From Flavimobilis sp052324925 (GTDB taxonomy: Bacteria; Actinomycetota; Actinomycetes; Actinomycetales; Cellulomonadaceae), in NCBI GenBank assembly GCA_052324925.1, contig JBQPRE010000002.1: a stretch of DNA of 64,000 nucleotides; one strand, written 5' to 3'. Shown piece by piece: positions 42,968 through 51,792 of this stretch. Positions within the stretch are counted from its first letter, which is position 1. Each line of letters starts with the position of its first letter. The notes below the pieces were generated by a model that did no database searches, was not told where the DNA came from, and saw only the letters and a program-made list of their open reading frames with translations. Made by a program: the position numbers and the translations under genes.

Positions 42968-44857
42968 TCAGCGGCGGCGCAGCACCGCCGGGATCATCGT
43001 CGTCGTGACGACGAGGACGACGACCGCGACGAGGCCCGCGTGCATCGTGAGGTCGACCGTCGGAACGACCGTCCCAAGGATTCCGAAGCTTGCGCCGATG
43101 AGCGACGGCACGACGGCCGCTGTGCCGAGCAGCCACGCGGCGCCCGCGATGAACGCGGCCTCGGCCACCGTCATGGCCGTGAGCTGGCGACCCGTCGCCC
43201 CCGTCCGCCGCAGCAGGGTGAGTTCGCCGCCGCGTTGGCTCGCGAGCATCGCGAGCGTGCTGGCTGCCGCGAGCGCGACGAACGCGAGCAGCGCGAACAT
43301 GAGGATCGTCGAGAGCCCGTCCGACGAGGTGGTGGCGTCGTCGGCGTAGGCGTCGGCCGCGCTCACTGACGCGCCCGCAGCGGTGAGCGCTGCCGCCACC
43401 TCAGCCGCGGCACCCGGGGCCGGCTGGACGAGCGTGATCGCCGGCGTCACGGGGATGCCCGCACCGGCGAGGGTCGCCTCGCCGACGAGCAGGTCTCCGA
43501 GGCCGAGCGTCCGCTCGTGGATCGCGGCGATCGTCAGGGCGCGCTCGGAGCCGCCCCAGCGCAGGCGGACCTCGTCGCCCACGCCCTTGCCCGTCGCGAG
43601 CAGCGCCTCGCGCCCGACCGAGACCGTGCCGACCGTGCTCAGGTCGGCGAGCGTACCGTCCGTGACGCCGGGATCGACGAGCGTCTCCGCGCCTGCTCCG
43701 AGGACCCGCATCGACATGGGCTCCCAGGTGAGGCCGTCGAACCACGGGACGTCTGGGTCGTCGTCTTCGATCTGCATCTGGGCGGTTGCGACGCCGAGCC
43801 TCGCGGCGGCCGCGACCCCGGGAAGGGCCGCGACCCCGGGAAGGGCCGCGACCCCCGGGCGGGGTGACTCGACGACGAGGTTCGTGCCGAGCGCGTCGCG
43901 CAGCTGCAGCTCGGCGCCTTCTGACATCGTGCGGTCGAGGCTCGTCTGCACCGTGCCGAGCGCGACGAGAAGCGCGAGCGGCACGATTGCCGTCGTCAGG
44001 CGCCGGGAGAAGCCGCGCGTGTTGAGGAGTGCCAGGTACGCGCCGGGCGAGCCGAGCGGCGCGACGAGGCGCAGCCCGCGCTGGGCGCACCAGGCGACGA
44101 TCGCCGGCCCGGCGAGCGCGCCCGCCGTGATGAGCAGGAGCGCGGAGCTGGCGCCCGCGGCGCTCCCGAGCACGCCCGGGACGACGAACGGCGCGAGCGC
44201 GACCAGGAGGCCCGCGCCCGCGACCCACGCGGCCGTGATCCGGCGTCCGCGCCCGAGGGCCGCGGGCTCGACCCGGGCCTGGCTGAGCGCGGCGGACGGC
44301 GCCGTGCGGACCGCCTCGCGTGCCGCGAGTCGCGCCGCGAGCAGCGCCGTCGGTACGAGCAGCGCAAGCGCTGCGAGGATGGGCAGCGGCGAGAGGACGA
44401 GCCCGGTGTCGGGCGCAAGGATGCCGCTGGACGTGAGCGAGGGCACGAGCAGCTGGGCGGCCCACAGCCCGGGGATCGCCCCGAGCGGGCCTGCGACAGC
44501 GAGGACCACGAGCACCTCGCCGGAGACGAGCCGGCGCACCTGCGGTCCGGTCGCCCCGAGCGCGCGGAGCAGCGCAAGCTCGCGACGACGCTGCCGCAGC
44601 GCGCCGGCCACCGTCGAGGCCACCATGAGGATGACGACGATGACGGTCGTGCCGGCGAACGACGCGGCGAGCGTCGACAGCAGCCAGTCGGAGCCATCGG
44701 GCCGCACGCCCGCGAGGCCGGAGCGCACGCCCGACTCGAGCAGCACTCCGGTGGCGGTGAGCAGCAGCCCGGCGAGGCCCATGATGATGGCGGTCCCCGT
44801 GAGGCTCGCGCGATGGGCGCGGACTGAGGAGAGGGCGTACGCGTTCATGGCGGTCAC
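42968..44857 (-). CDS. ABC transporter permease with two FtsX domains
   Basis: A 629-residue permease. The first helix is at ~20-40; the first FtsX region covers ~60-190 (TVIVVILMVASTVAGALRQRRRELALLRALGATGPQVRRLV) and the second ~500-620 (LSTILMFALLAFVALAAASTLAML then GGELTLLRRTGATGRQL). A large outer domain lies at ~310-490. GTG at 44857 overlaps the ATPase stop by 4 nt. With the ATPase it forms a MacB/DevA-type exporter, whose two-component regulator lies just upstream. Substrate unknown; peptide or lipid export is typical. Confidence 0.88.
   Translation of the reverse strand: MTAMNAYALSSVRAHRASLTGTAIIMGLAGLLLTATGVLLESGVRSGLAGVRPDGSDWLLSTLAASFAGTTVIVVILMVASTVAGALRQRRRELALLRALGATGPQVRRLVSGEVLVVLAVAGPLGAIPGLWAAQLLVPSLTSSGILAPDTGLVLSPLPILAALALLVPTALLAARLAAREAVRTAPSAALSQARVEPAALGRGRRITAAWVAGAGLLVALAPFVVPGVLGSAAGASSALLLITAGALAGPAIVAWCAQRGLRLVAPLGSPGAYLALLNTRGFSRRLTTAIVPLALLVALGTVQTSLDRTMSEGAELQLRDALGTNLVVESPRPGVAALPGVAALPGVAAAARLGVATAQMQIEDDDPDVPWFDGLTWEPMSMRVLGAGAETLVDPGVTDGTLADLSTVGTVSVGREALLATGKGVGDEVRLRWGGSERALTIAAIHERTLGLGDLLVGEATLAGAGIPVTPAITLVQPAPGAAAEVAAALTAAGASVSAADAYADDATTSSDGLSTILMFALLAFVALAAASTLAMLASQRGGELTLLRRTGATGRQLTAMTVAEAAFIAGAAWLLGTAAVVPSLIGASFGILGTVVPTVDLTMHAGLVAVVVLVVTTTMIPAVLRRR
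43811..43861 (-). repeat. 18-bp in-frame tandem repeat (PGVAAL)n in the permease
   Basis: GACCCCGGGAAGGGCCGC occurs as two exact units plus a partial one. The minus strand reads PGVAALPGVAALPGVAA in the outer domain of the FtsX permease. Copy-number change would keep frame. Confidence 0.85.
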
Positions 44858-45657
44858 CGGCCCATCTCGACGAGGCGGGCGGTGACCTGCTCGACCGTGG
44901 GGTTCTCGAGGTGGCCGACGAGGTCGCCGTCGGCGAGCAGCAGCACCTGGTCGGCTGCGGCAGCGACGCGGGCGTCGTGCGTGACGACGACGAGCGTCTG
45001 ACCGAGGTCGCGCACCGCGCCGCGCAGGACGTCGAGCACCTGCGCGCCCGTGCGTGCGTCGAGGGCGCCCGTCGGCTCGTCCGCGAGCATGAGCGTCGGG
45101 CGGGTGACGAGGGCTCGGGCGATCGCGACGCGCTGCGCCTGTCCGCCCGAGAGCTCGCCCGGGCGTCGGCCGGCGAGCCCGTCGAGCCCGACGGCCCGCA
45201 GCAGGTACGCCTCCCACGCGGGGTCGTGCTCACGGCCGTCGAGCAGAAGCGGCAGGCGCAGGTTCTCAGCGACCGTGAGGTGGTCGACGAGGTTGTACGC
45301 CTGGAAGACGACGCCGATGTGACGGCGGCGGAAGCGTGTGAGGTCGTCGGGGCGCAACCCCGTGAGGTCGGTGTCGCCGATGATGACCTGGCCGCTCGTC
45401 GGTGTGTCGAGACCTGCCGCGCAGCTGAGGAACGTCGATTTTCCCGAGCCTGACGGGCCCATGACTGCCGTGAACGATCCGGGGCGCAGTGCGATCGTCA
45501 CCGAGCGCAAGGCTTCGATGACGCTGGGTCCGTCGGGGTAGGTGCGGCGGACGTTGACGAGGCGCACGGCAGCGTGTGTCGTCGACGCACCGGCGGCGGT
45601 GACCTTCGCTGCGGCGGGGGTGGGAACGGCGGGCGGGGACGCGGTGTGCTGGTGCAT
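44854..45657 (-). CDS. ABC transporter ATP-binding protein (MacB/LolD-type)
   Basis: A 267-residue ATPase: a ~30-residue Ala/Pro-rich lead, Walker A GPSGSGKST (~67-75), VVFQAYNLVDHLTV, signature LSGGQAQR (~165-172), Walker B LMLADEPTGALD and TLVVVTHDARVA. ATG at 45657 has AAGGAG 8 nt upstream, which favours it over 45681. Partner of the FtsX permease. The upstream two-component genes may control it. Confidence 0.9.
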   Translation of the reverse strand: MHQHTASPPAVPTPAAAKVTAAGASTTHAAVRLVNVRRTYPDGPSVIEALRSVTIALRPGSFTAVMGPSGSGKSTFLSCAAGLDTPTSGQVIIGDTDLTGLRPDDLTRFRRRHIGVVFQAYNLVDHLTVAENLRLPLLLDGREHDPAWEAYLLRAVGLDGLAGRRPGELSGGQAQRVAIARALVTRPTLMLADEPTGALDARTGAQVLDVLRGAVRDLGQTLVVVTHDARVAAAADQVLLLADGDLVGHLENPTVEQVTARLVEMGR

Positions 45658-45744
45658 CGGAGGCTCCTTCGAGGTCGTCATGGTGACGATCTCGACGGTA
45701 GGAACCGCGAGGGGTGCGCATCGAGCGGCTGAGGATGGAACTGC

Positions 45745-45772
45745 GTGGCTTGCATCGTTCGATGCAAGCCAC
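45745..45772. promoter_or_regulatory. Perfect 28-bp inverted repeat after the response regulator gene
   Basis: GTGGCTTGCATCG (45745-45757), TT, CGATGCAAGCCAC (45760-45772): a perfect 13-bp inverted repeat two bases past the regulator stop and about 90 bp before the ATPase start. It could be a terminator (no T-run) or an operator for the ABC genes. Confidence 0.75.
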
Positions 45773-45774
45773 GT

Positions 45775-46446
45775 TCAGGCGTCGTCGGCGACCGTGACGA
45801 TCTTGTTCTGGTACGCCCACACGACCGCCTGGAGGCGCGAGCGGACACTGATCTTCGGCATCATCCGCGCGAGGTGTGACTTCACCGTGGAGACCTCGAC
45901 GACGAGGGCCGCCGCGATCTCTTCGTTGGACATGCCGCGGGCGAGCAGCAGGAGGATCTCGTGCTCGCGCGCCGTGAGAAGCTCTGACGCACGCGCGGCA
46001 GTCACCGGGCGGCTGCGGCGCCGCTCGACGACCTCGCGCAGGACGCGCCGCGTGAGGCTCTGATCGAGCATGGCCTCACCGGCCGCGACCGCACGGACGG
46101 CTGCCACCATGGCGTCGGGCTCGGCGTCCTTGAGCAGGAAGCCGGCTGCGCCCGCCTCGAACGCCCCGAAGACGTAGTCGTCGAGGTCGAAGGTCGTGAG
46201 CACGAGCACGGGAACCGGGTCGACGACGTCGGGGCCGCACAGCTCGCGGGCCGCGCTGATGCCGTCGCGGCCCGGCATGCGGATGTCGAGGCAGACGACG
46301 TCAGGGCGCAGCTCGCGCGCGAGGCGCACTGCTTCGTCGCCGTCGGACGCGACCCCGACGACCTCGAGGTCCGGCTCGGAGCCGAGCAGCGCGGCGAGCC
46401 CGGCGCGCACGAGGGGCTGGTCGTCAGCGACGACGATGCGGATCAT
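45775..46446 (-). CDS. NarL/LuxR-family response regulator
   Basis: A 223-residue regulator. The receiver domain carries ADDQ (8-11) and phospho-acceptor Asp54 (VCLDIRMPG), then the T/K residues in LTTFD and LLKDAEP. A LuxR HTH follows (LTAREHEILLLLARGMSNEEIAAALVVEVSTVKSHLARMMPKI, ~157-199). ATG overlaps the kinase stop by 4 nt. It probably binds a site near the downstream ABC genes. Confidence 0.93.
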   Translation of the reverse strand: MIRIVVADDQPLVRAGLAALLGSEPDLEVVGVASDGDEAVRLARELRPDVVCLDIRMPGRDGISAARELCGPDVVDPVPVLVLTTFDLDDYVFGAFEAGAAGFLLKDAEPDAMVAAVRAVAAGEAMLDQSLTRRVLREVVERRRSRPVTAARASELLTAREHEILLLLARGMSNEEIAAALVVEVSTVKSHLARMMPKISVRSRLQAVVWAYQNKIVTVADDA

Positions 46447-47702
46447 CGGGGATCCTCCTCTGCCTGGTCGGCGTCCCTCGGGAGCGTGAGCGTCACGTCC
46501 CAGCCGCCGTCGACGGTCGGGCCGTGGGCGAGCCGCGCGCCCGTGAGCTCGGCTCGTTCGCGCATGCCGACGAGACCCAGCCCGGTGCCGTCGCCTGCGC
46601 CCGGGGCGGGGACGGCCGCAGCGTTGCGCACGACGACGACGACCTCGCGAGGGCTGCGGTCGTCGATGCTCACGTGGGTCGGGGCCCCGGGTGCGTGCCG
46701 GGCGGCGTTGGCCAGTGACTCCTGGACCATGCGGAACGCTGTCAGCTGGGCGAGCGGGCCGAGGCCTGCGCCGAAGGGCTCCGCGCCCGCCTGAACGGTG
46801 AGGTCGACGGTCGTGCCGAGGGCGTTCGCACGCTCGACGAGCGTCGCGACGCCTGCGAGAGACTCGACGTCCATCTCGCCGTCGGCGCCTTCGCGGAGCA
46901 GCCCGACGAGCCGGCGCAGGTCGCGCAGGACTGCTTTGCTCTGACCGCGCACCTCGCGGGCGCCCTGCTCGGCGGCCGAGGGGTCGCGTGTCACCTGCCG
47001 CTCGATCGCTGCCGCCATGACGGCGATGCCAGAGAGGTGGTGCGCGGCGATGTCGTGGAGCTCGCGTGCCATCGCGATGCGCTCCTGAGCGCGGGCCTCG
47101 CGCACTGACGCGTCTCGCTCGCGTGCGTGAGCACGCAGCTCGTGCTCGCGGGCGCGCTGAGCCAGGCGGCGGGCCGCGACGAACGCGGCGACGAGGGCGG
47201 CCCCGCCGACGACGATCACCCCCTGCCCGAGCGCACCTGCGACTGCCCCGAACGGCGTGAGGGTGTCGTCGCGCAGTCCCGTGATGGCGTGAGCGGCGGC
47301 GGTGAGGACGCCCGCGAGGGCCGTGGCGGGTGCCGCAGCGCCAGACGTCCTCACCAGGGCGACGTACACCGTGACCGCAGTCGCGAGGGACGCGATGCCC
47401 GTCAGCCCGGCGTCACCGACGACTGCCCCGACGAACGGGCCGAGAGCGACGGTCGCGAGCGCCGTCCGCGGCGCCACGCGCGCACACGCGACAGGCACGG
47501 CCTGGGACGTGATGGCCGCGAACGCAACCCACCACGGCACCGAGCCGAGAGCTGCGACCGCCTCGCCGACGGCGGGATCGACGCCGGCAAATGCGGGCGC
47601 AGCAACGAGCGCGGCGGCAGCAACGGCCCAGCAGATGACGGCGCGCACGACGTCCGCGCGGCCCACGTCTGCGCGGACCGCCGCAGCACCGTCAGGGTTC
47701 AT
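46443..47702 (-). CDS. Sensor histidine kinase (HisKA_3/NarL partner)
   Basis: A 419-residue kinase. The N-terminal ~180 residues contain about six membrane helices with little outside domain, so it may sense within the membrane. A helical segment leads to the HisKA_3 motif ARELHDIAAHHLS with His216. The ATPase has N-box-like MVQESLANAARHA (~330-342) and GTGLGLVGMRERAELTGARL (~384-403). ATG at 47702 is 7 nt after TAAGGT (leaderless). Operon order kinase-regulator-ABC suggests control of the exporter, a DesK-like arrangement. Confidence 0.92.
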   Translation of the reverse strand: MNPDGAAAVRADVGRADVVRAVICWAVAAAALVAAPAFAGVDPAVGEAVAALGSVPWWVAFAAITSQAVPVACARVAPRTALATVALGPFVGAVVGDAGLTGIASLATAVTVYVALVRTSGAAAPATALAGVLTAAAHAITGLRDDTLTPFGAVAGALGQGVIVVGGAALVAAFVAARRLAQRAREHELRAHARERDASVREARAQERIAMARELHDIAAHHLSGIAVMAAAIERQVTRDPSAAEQGAREVRGQSKAVLRDLRRLVGLLREGADGEMDVESLAGVATLVERANALGTTVDLTVQAGAEPFGAGLGPLAQLTAFRMVQESLANAARHAPGAPTHVSIDDRSPREVVVVVRNAAAVPAPGAGDGTGLGLVGMRERAELTGARLAHGPTVDGGWDVTLTLPRDADQAEEDPR

Positions 47703-48012
47703 AGGCTCGACCTTACGGGTGATGTGCCCGTGCACGGCGCCGTCCCAGCCCGACGCCGGCCCCGAGGACCTCGCCGTTTCCAGCCGCGATGTCGCGCCGC
47801 TCACAGCCTGCGGGGGTCGTCGCCGGGCCCGTGGGGTGAGAGGATAGGGGCAGAGGGCCGCGCGAACCTGCCGGCCTATCGTCGTGGAGTCCCGCACGAT
47901 CCCCGCACGCGTTGAGCGATGCGCTGTGATCCTGCCTCATGCGGCGGACCCCGACCCCGGTCGACACTGAGCGCCCCTGTGCGCCGTGCGCTGGGCCGAA
48001 CCAGGAAGACTC
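47703..48012. other. Divergent intergenic region between kinase and helicase genes
   Basis: These 310 bp include the kinase promoter (TAAGGT at 47715-47710, minus strand). On the plus side, a GC-rich stretch would provide a long 5' leader for the helicase, as is typical of cold-inducible helicase mRNAs. No other ORF is convincing and the helicase start site is not identified. Confidence 0.5.
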
Positions 48013-49599
48013 ATGTCTCAGACCCCCCGGTCGTTCTCCGACCTGCCCCTGCCCGCACCCGTCGTCGCTGCACTTGCGCGTGACGGGAAGACGGCTCCGT
48101 TCCCCATCCAGTCAGCGACGTTGCCTGACACCCTCGCCGGTCGTGACGTCCTCGGACGCGGCCGCACCGGCTCGGGCAAGACCCTCGCGTTCGCCCTGCC
48201 CATCGTCACGCGTCTCGACGCGTCGCGTCCCGCCCGCCCCAAGCCGGGCCGGCCGCGCGCACTCGTCCTCGCGCCGACGCGTGAGCTCGCCACCCAGATC
48301 GATGCGACCCTCGCTCCGCTCGCGCAGGCGCTCGGCCTCACGACGACCGTGATCTTCGGCGGCGTGTCCCAGTCGCGCCAGATCACCGCCCTGCAAAAGG
48401 GTGTCGACGTCGTCGTCGCGTGCCCCGGCCGCCTCGAGGACCTCCTCGGCCAGCGTCACCTCACGCTCGACGACATCGAGATCACCGTGCTCGACGAGGC
48501 CGACCACATGGCCGACCTCGGCTTCCTGCCGGGCGTCAAGCGCCTCATGGACCGCACCCCGGCCGACGGCCAGCGCTTGCTGTTCTCCGCGACGCTCGAC
48601 AACGGCGTGGACATCCTCGTCAAGCGTTACCTCCACAAGCCGCTGCACCACTCGGTCGACCCTGAGACCTCGCCCGTCTCGGCGATGACCCACCACGTCT
48701 TCGAGGTGGCCGACGCGACTGCGAAGAAGGACCTCGTCCTTGCCCTCGCCTCGGGCGTCGACCGCCGCATCCTCTTCATGCGCACCAAGCACCAGGCCAA
48801 GAAGCTGGCCAAGTCGCTCACGGCGGACGGCGTGCCCGCCGTCGACCTGCACGGCAACCTCTCCCAGGGTGCACGCGAGCGCAACCTCGAGGCGTTCACC
48901 TCGGGGGCCGTCAAGGTGCTCGTCGCGACCGACATCGCCGCCCGCGGCATCCACGTCGACAACGTGGGCCTCGTCGTCCACGTCGACCCGCCGGCCGAGC
49001 ACAAGGCGTACACCCACCGCTCAGGACGCACTGCGCGCGCGGGTGAGGAAGGCGTCGTCGTCACGGTCATGCTGCCCGCAGAGCGCGGTGACGTGAGGGA
49101 CCTCACGCGCAAGGCCGGGATCTCCGTGAACCCGGTCCGGGTGCGCGCAGGCGACGCGAGCGTGACTCAGCTGGTCGGCGAGACCGCAGCGTACGTCAAG
49201 CCGTCGGAGGCCCCCGTGGCCGCGCAGCCCGCGCCCAAGCAGCCGCGCAAGAAGGCTGGCGAAGGCTCGGGCCGTGGCGCTGGTCGCGGTGCTGCCACCG
49301 GTCGCGGCGCTGGCGCCGGTCGCTCGGGTGTGGGCCGCAACGGACAGGCCGCGGACTCCTCGCGTCCTGACGGTGCTCGTTCCGGTGGCCGTCGCCGTGG
49401 TGGCGCGGGACGCGGTGCTGCAGGCGCTCAGCAGGCGTCGGGCCGTGGCGGGAACGCCTCGGGCGGCGCGTCCGGCTCCGGACGCCAGCAGTCTGGCCGT
49501 GCCGCGGGCGGGTCGTCGTCGGGCGGCGCCGCCTCGGGCTCGGGCGTCGGTCGCGGGCTCGTCGAGATGTCGCGCGGCTCGCGTTCTGGTCGCCGCTGA
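48013..49599 (+). CDS. DEAD-box RNA helicase with RGG-rich tail
   Basis: A 528-residue helicase: FPIQSATLPDTLAGRDVLGRGRTGSGKT (Q motif and Walker A, ~30-57), APTREL, CPGRLED, DEAD-type LDEADHMAD (~163-171), SAT (~194), and HRSGRTARAG (~336-345). The C-terminal ~130 residues are low complexity, rich in Gly, Arg and Ser (GRGAGRGAATGRGAGAGR). ATG at 48013 has CCAGGAAG upstream. It unwinds RNA; the disordered tail probably promotes RNA binding and condensation. Resembles RhlE/CsdA-type proteins. Confidence 0.93.
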   Translation: MSQTPRSFSDLPLPAPVVAALARDGKTAPFPIQSATLPDTLAGRDVLGRGRTGSGKTLAFALPIVTRLDASRPARPKPGRPRALVLAPTRELATQIDATLAPLAQALGLTTTVIFGGVSQSRQITALQKGVDVVVACPGRLEDLLGQRHLTLDDIEITVLDEADHMADLGFLPGVKRLMDRTPADGQRLLFSATLDNGVDILVKRYLHKPLHHSVDPETSPVSAMTHHVFEVADATAKKDLVLALASGVDRRILFMRTKHQAKKLAKSLTADGVPAVDLHGNLSQGARERNLEAFTSGAVKVLVATDIAARGIHVDNVGLVVHVDPPAEHKAYTHRSGRTARAGEEGVVVTVMLPAERGDVRDLTRKAGISVNPVRVRAGDASVTQLVGETAAYVKPSEAPVAAQPAPKQPRKKAGEGSGRGAGRGAATGRGAGAGRSGVGRNGQAADSSRPDGARSGGRRRGGAGRGAAGAQQASGRGGNASGGASGSGRQQSGRAAGGSSSGGAASGSGVGRGLVEMSRGSRSGRR

Positions 49600-49615
49600 C
49601 CTTCTCTTCACCACA

Positions 49616-49653
49616 GACGACCCCTTCGCACCTCCGGGTGCGGAGGGGTCGTC
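49616..49653 (+). terminator. Terminator of the helicase gene
   Basis: GACGACCCCTTCGCACC pairs with GGTGCGGAGGGGTCGTC (17-nt arms, one mismatch) around TCCG. Confidence 0.85.
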
Positions 49654-49755
49654 GTCGTCACCCCTCTGGTTCCCGCGAACGCCGGGGCTCGGGTGGGGGG
49701 ATGATGGGAGAGCCGAGTGCGATGGACAGAGATAGAGACAGAGAGGGGTGCCGTC

Positions 49756-51618
49756 ATGAGCTATGACGTCAACAAGACTGACGACGACTGGAAGGTCGAG
49801 CTCAGCCCGCAGGAGTTCCACGTCCTGCGCGAGGCCGGAACCGAACGGCCATGGTCAGGTGCGCTGCTCGACGAAGCGCGCGCCGGAACCTACAGGTGCC
49901 GCGCATGTGACGCCGAGCTCTTCGACGCTGACACGAAGTTCGACGCGGGCTGCGGCTGGCCCAGCTTCTACGAGGCCAGCCGGTCCGACGCGGTTGAGCT
50001 CCTCGAGGACAACTCCCTCGGCATGACGCGCACCGAGGTCCGTTGCGCGCGCTGCGGCTCGCACCTGGGCCACGTCTTCCCTGACGCCCCGCAGACCCCG
50101 ACGGGCAACCGCTTCTGCATGAACTCCGTGTCGCTCACGTTCGACGCGCGTGGGGCTGGGTGGTCAGGACTCGCCTCGAGCCTCGGCCTGGGTCTCAGCC
50201 TGTGCCTCGGCGCGCGCCTCGGCGCGCGCGAGCTCTTCGAGCCGGAGCTCGGCGTTCGACTTGGTCGCGAGCGGCACCTCCTTGAGGAGGATGACGCACA
50301 CGAGGGCGATGAGTGCGACGGGCGCTGCAACGAGGAAGACCTCGGCCACTGCGGTCCCGTAGGCGGACTCGACGATCGTGGCGATCGGGCCCGGAAGCGT
50401 CGAGACGTCGGGCAGCGTTCCGCCCGCGAGCGCAGCGGGCGGCGTGAGACCTGCCGACGCGAACCCTCCGGTGATCTCGGTCGAGACCCGGTGGCCAAGG
50501 ATCGCGCCGAGCGCGGAGACGCCGATCGCGCCGCCGAGCGAGCGGAAGAACGCGATCGTCGCGGAGCCGGTCGAGAGCTCGGCGGGCGTCATCGTGTTCT
50601 GCGCGGCGAGCACCATGTTCTGCATGAGCAGTCCCATGCCGACGCCGATGAGCGCCATGTAGGCGCTGATCACCACGAGGTTCGTCTGGTACGTGATCGA
50701 CCCCATGAGCCCGATGCCGATGGGCATGATGATCGCTCCCATGACGAGGAACTTCTTGTAGACGCCCGTGCGCGACACGGCGCGGCCCGAGGAGATCGAG
50801 GCGGTGAGCTGGCCGAGGATGAGAGGCACGGTGAGCAGGCCGGACACGGTCGGGGAGTAGCCGCGTGCGATCTGCATGTACTGGCTGAGGAAGACGGTCG
50901 TGCCGAAGAGCACGACGCCGAGGGCGACGGACGCGATGACGACGAGCGTCAGGGTGGAGTTGCGGAAGAGCCCGAGCGGGATGATGGGCGCCTCGGCGCG
51001 GGACTCGGCCCAGACGGCGGCCGCGAGGATGGCGACGGCGCCGCCGACCATGACGGCGGTCTGCCACGAGAGCCAGTCGAACCGGGAGCCGGCGAACGTC
51101 ACCCAGAGCAGCAGCAGCGCGATGCCGGCGGAGATGAGCGTCGCGCCGAGGTAGTCGATCGAGACCCTCTGGGGGCGTTCCAGGGGCGGCAGGTGGAGCG
51201 TGCGCTGGATGAGGACGATCGCGATGACGGCGAAGGGCACGCCGACGAAGAAGTTCCAGCGCCACCCCGCGGTGTCGGTGAGGAACCCGCCGAGGAGGGG
51301 TGCGCCGATCGTGGCGACGGCCATGATCGCGCCCATGTAGCCCATGTACTTGCCGCGTTCGCGCGGCGAGATGATGTCGGCGATGAGGACCATGCCGACG
51401 GCCGTGAGGCCACCCGCACCGATGCCCTGGAAGGCGCGCCACGTGATGAGTGTCGCGGGGCTGTGGGAGAAGCCGGCGAAGGCTGCGGAGAGCACGGTGA
51501 TGCTCAGGGCGATCTGGATGGTGAGCTTGCGGTCGACGAGGTCGGCGACCTTGCCCCAGATCGGCGTCGAGATCGTCGTGGTGAGGAGGGTCGCGGTGAC
51601 GACCCAGGTGAACGCTGA
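49756..51618 (+). CDS. msrB: Methionine-R-sulfoxide reductase MsrB (frame lacks a normal stop)
   Basis: The first 133 residues are a full MsrB: zinc cysteines 48, 51, 97 and 100, catalytic Cys121 in FCMNS, resolving Cys66 in AGCGWPS, and HVFPDAPQTPTGNRFCMNS. It repairs Met-R-sulfoxide in proteins. ATG at 49756 follows GAGAGGGG. The family should stop near 50155, but this frame stays open to 51618, through 1455 bp antisense to the efflux gene, giving 620 residues. The tail is shadow-like (acidic and Arg-rich). The stop was either mutated, lost by deletion, or hidden by a sequencing error. The conserved gene is sure; its true end is not. Confidence 0.6.
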   Translation: MSYDVNKTDDDWKVELSPQEFHVLREAGTERPWSGALLDEARAGTYRCRACDAELFDADTKFDAGCGWPSFYEASRSDAVELLEDNSLGMTRTEVRCARCGSHLGHVFPDAPQTPTGNRFCMNSVSLTFDARGAGWSGLASSLGLGLSLCLGARLGARELFEPELGVRLGRERHLLEEDDAHEGDECDGRCNEEDLGHCGPVGGLDDRGDRARKRRDVGQRSARERSGRRETCRREPSGDLGRDPVAKDRAERGDADRAAERAEERDRRGAGRELGGRHRVLRGEHHVLHEQSHADADERHVGADHHEVRLVRDRPHEPDADGHDDRSHDEELLVDARARHGAARGDRGGELAEDERHGEQAGHGRGVAACDLHVLAEEDGRAEEHDAEGDGRDDDERQGGVAEEPERDDGRLGAGLGPDGGREDGDGAADHDGGLPREPVEPGAGERHPEQQQRDAGGDERRAEVVDRDPLGAFQGRQVERALDEDDRDDGEGHADEEVPAPPRGVGEEPAEEGCADRGDGHDRAHVAHVLAAFARRDDVGDEDHADGREATRTDALEGAPRDECRGAVGEAGEGCGEHGDAQGDLDGELAVDEVGDLAPDRRRDRRGEEGRGDDPGER

Positions 51619-51792
51619 CTGATTGCCGCCGAGATCGGCGACGATCTTGGGCAGCGACGAGGAGACGATGGACGTCGCGATGATCGAGACGAAGAGGCCC
51701 ATGAAGATTCCGGAGATGGTCCGGAGGACTTCGCGGTGGGTCATGCTGGTGGGCTCGCCGGCCACGTGGTCGGGTGCTGTATGGCTTGTCAT
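50164..51792 (-). CDS. MFS multidrug efflux transporter, DHA2 (14-TM) family
   Basis: A 542-residue, 14-helix transporter: FVSIIATSIVSSSLPKI (~35-51), the motif A loop GKVADLVDRKLTIQ (~80-93), WRAFQGIGAGGLTAVGMVLIADIISPRERGKYMG (~118-151, motif C-type), and GAPLLGGFLTD (~162-172). It expels drugs using the proton gradient. ATG at 51792 overlaps the marR stop by 4 nt. The 3' end converges on msrB, whose frame continues through this gene. The C-terminal tail is Ala/Glu-rich. Confidence 0.92.
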   Translation of the reverse strand: MTSHTAPDHVAGEPTSMTHREVLRTISGIFMGLFVSIIATSIVSSSLPKIVADLGGNQSAFTWVVTATLLTTTISTPIWGKVADLVDRKLTIQIALSITVLSAAFAGFSHSPATLITWRAFQGIGAGGLTAVGMVLIADIISPRERGKYMGYMGAIMAVATIGAPLLGGFLTDTAGWRWNFFVGVPFAVIAIVLIQRTLHLPPLERPQRVSIDYLGATLISAGIALLLLWVTFAGSRFDWLSWQTAVMVGGAVAILAAAVWAESRAEAPIIPLGLFRNSTLTLVVIASVALGVVLFGTTVFLSQYMQIARGYSPTVSGLLTVPLILGQLTASISSGRAVSRTGVYKKFLVMGAIIMPIGIGLMGSITYQTNLVVISAYMALIGVGMGLLMQNMVLAAQNTMTPAELSTGSATIAFFRSLGGAIGVSALGAILGHRVSTEITGGFASAGLTPPAALAGGTLPDVSTLPGPIATIVESAYGTAVAEVFLVAAPVALIALVCVILLKEVPLATKSNAELRLEELARAEARAEAQAETQAEARGES

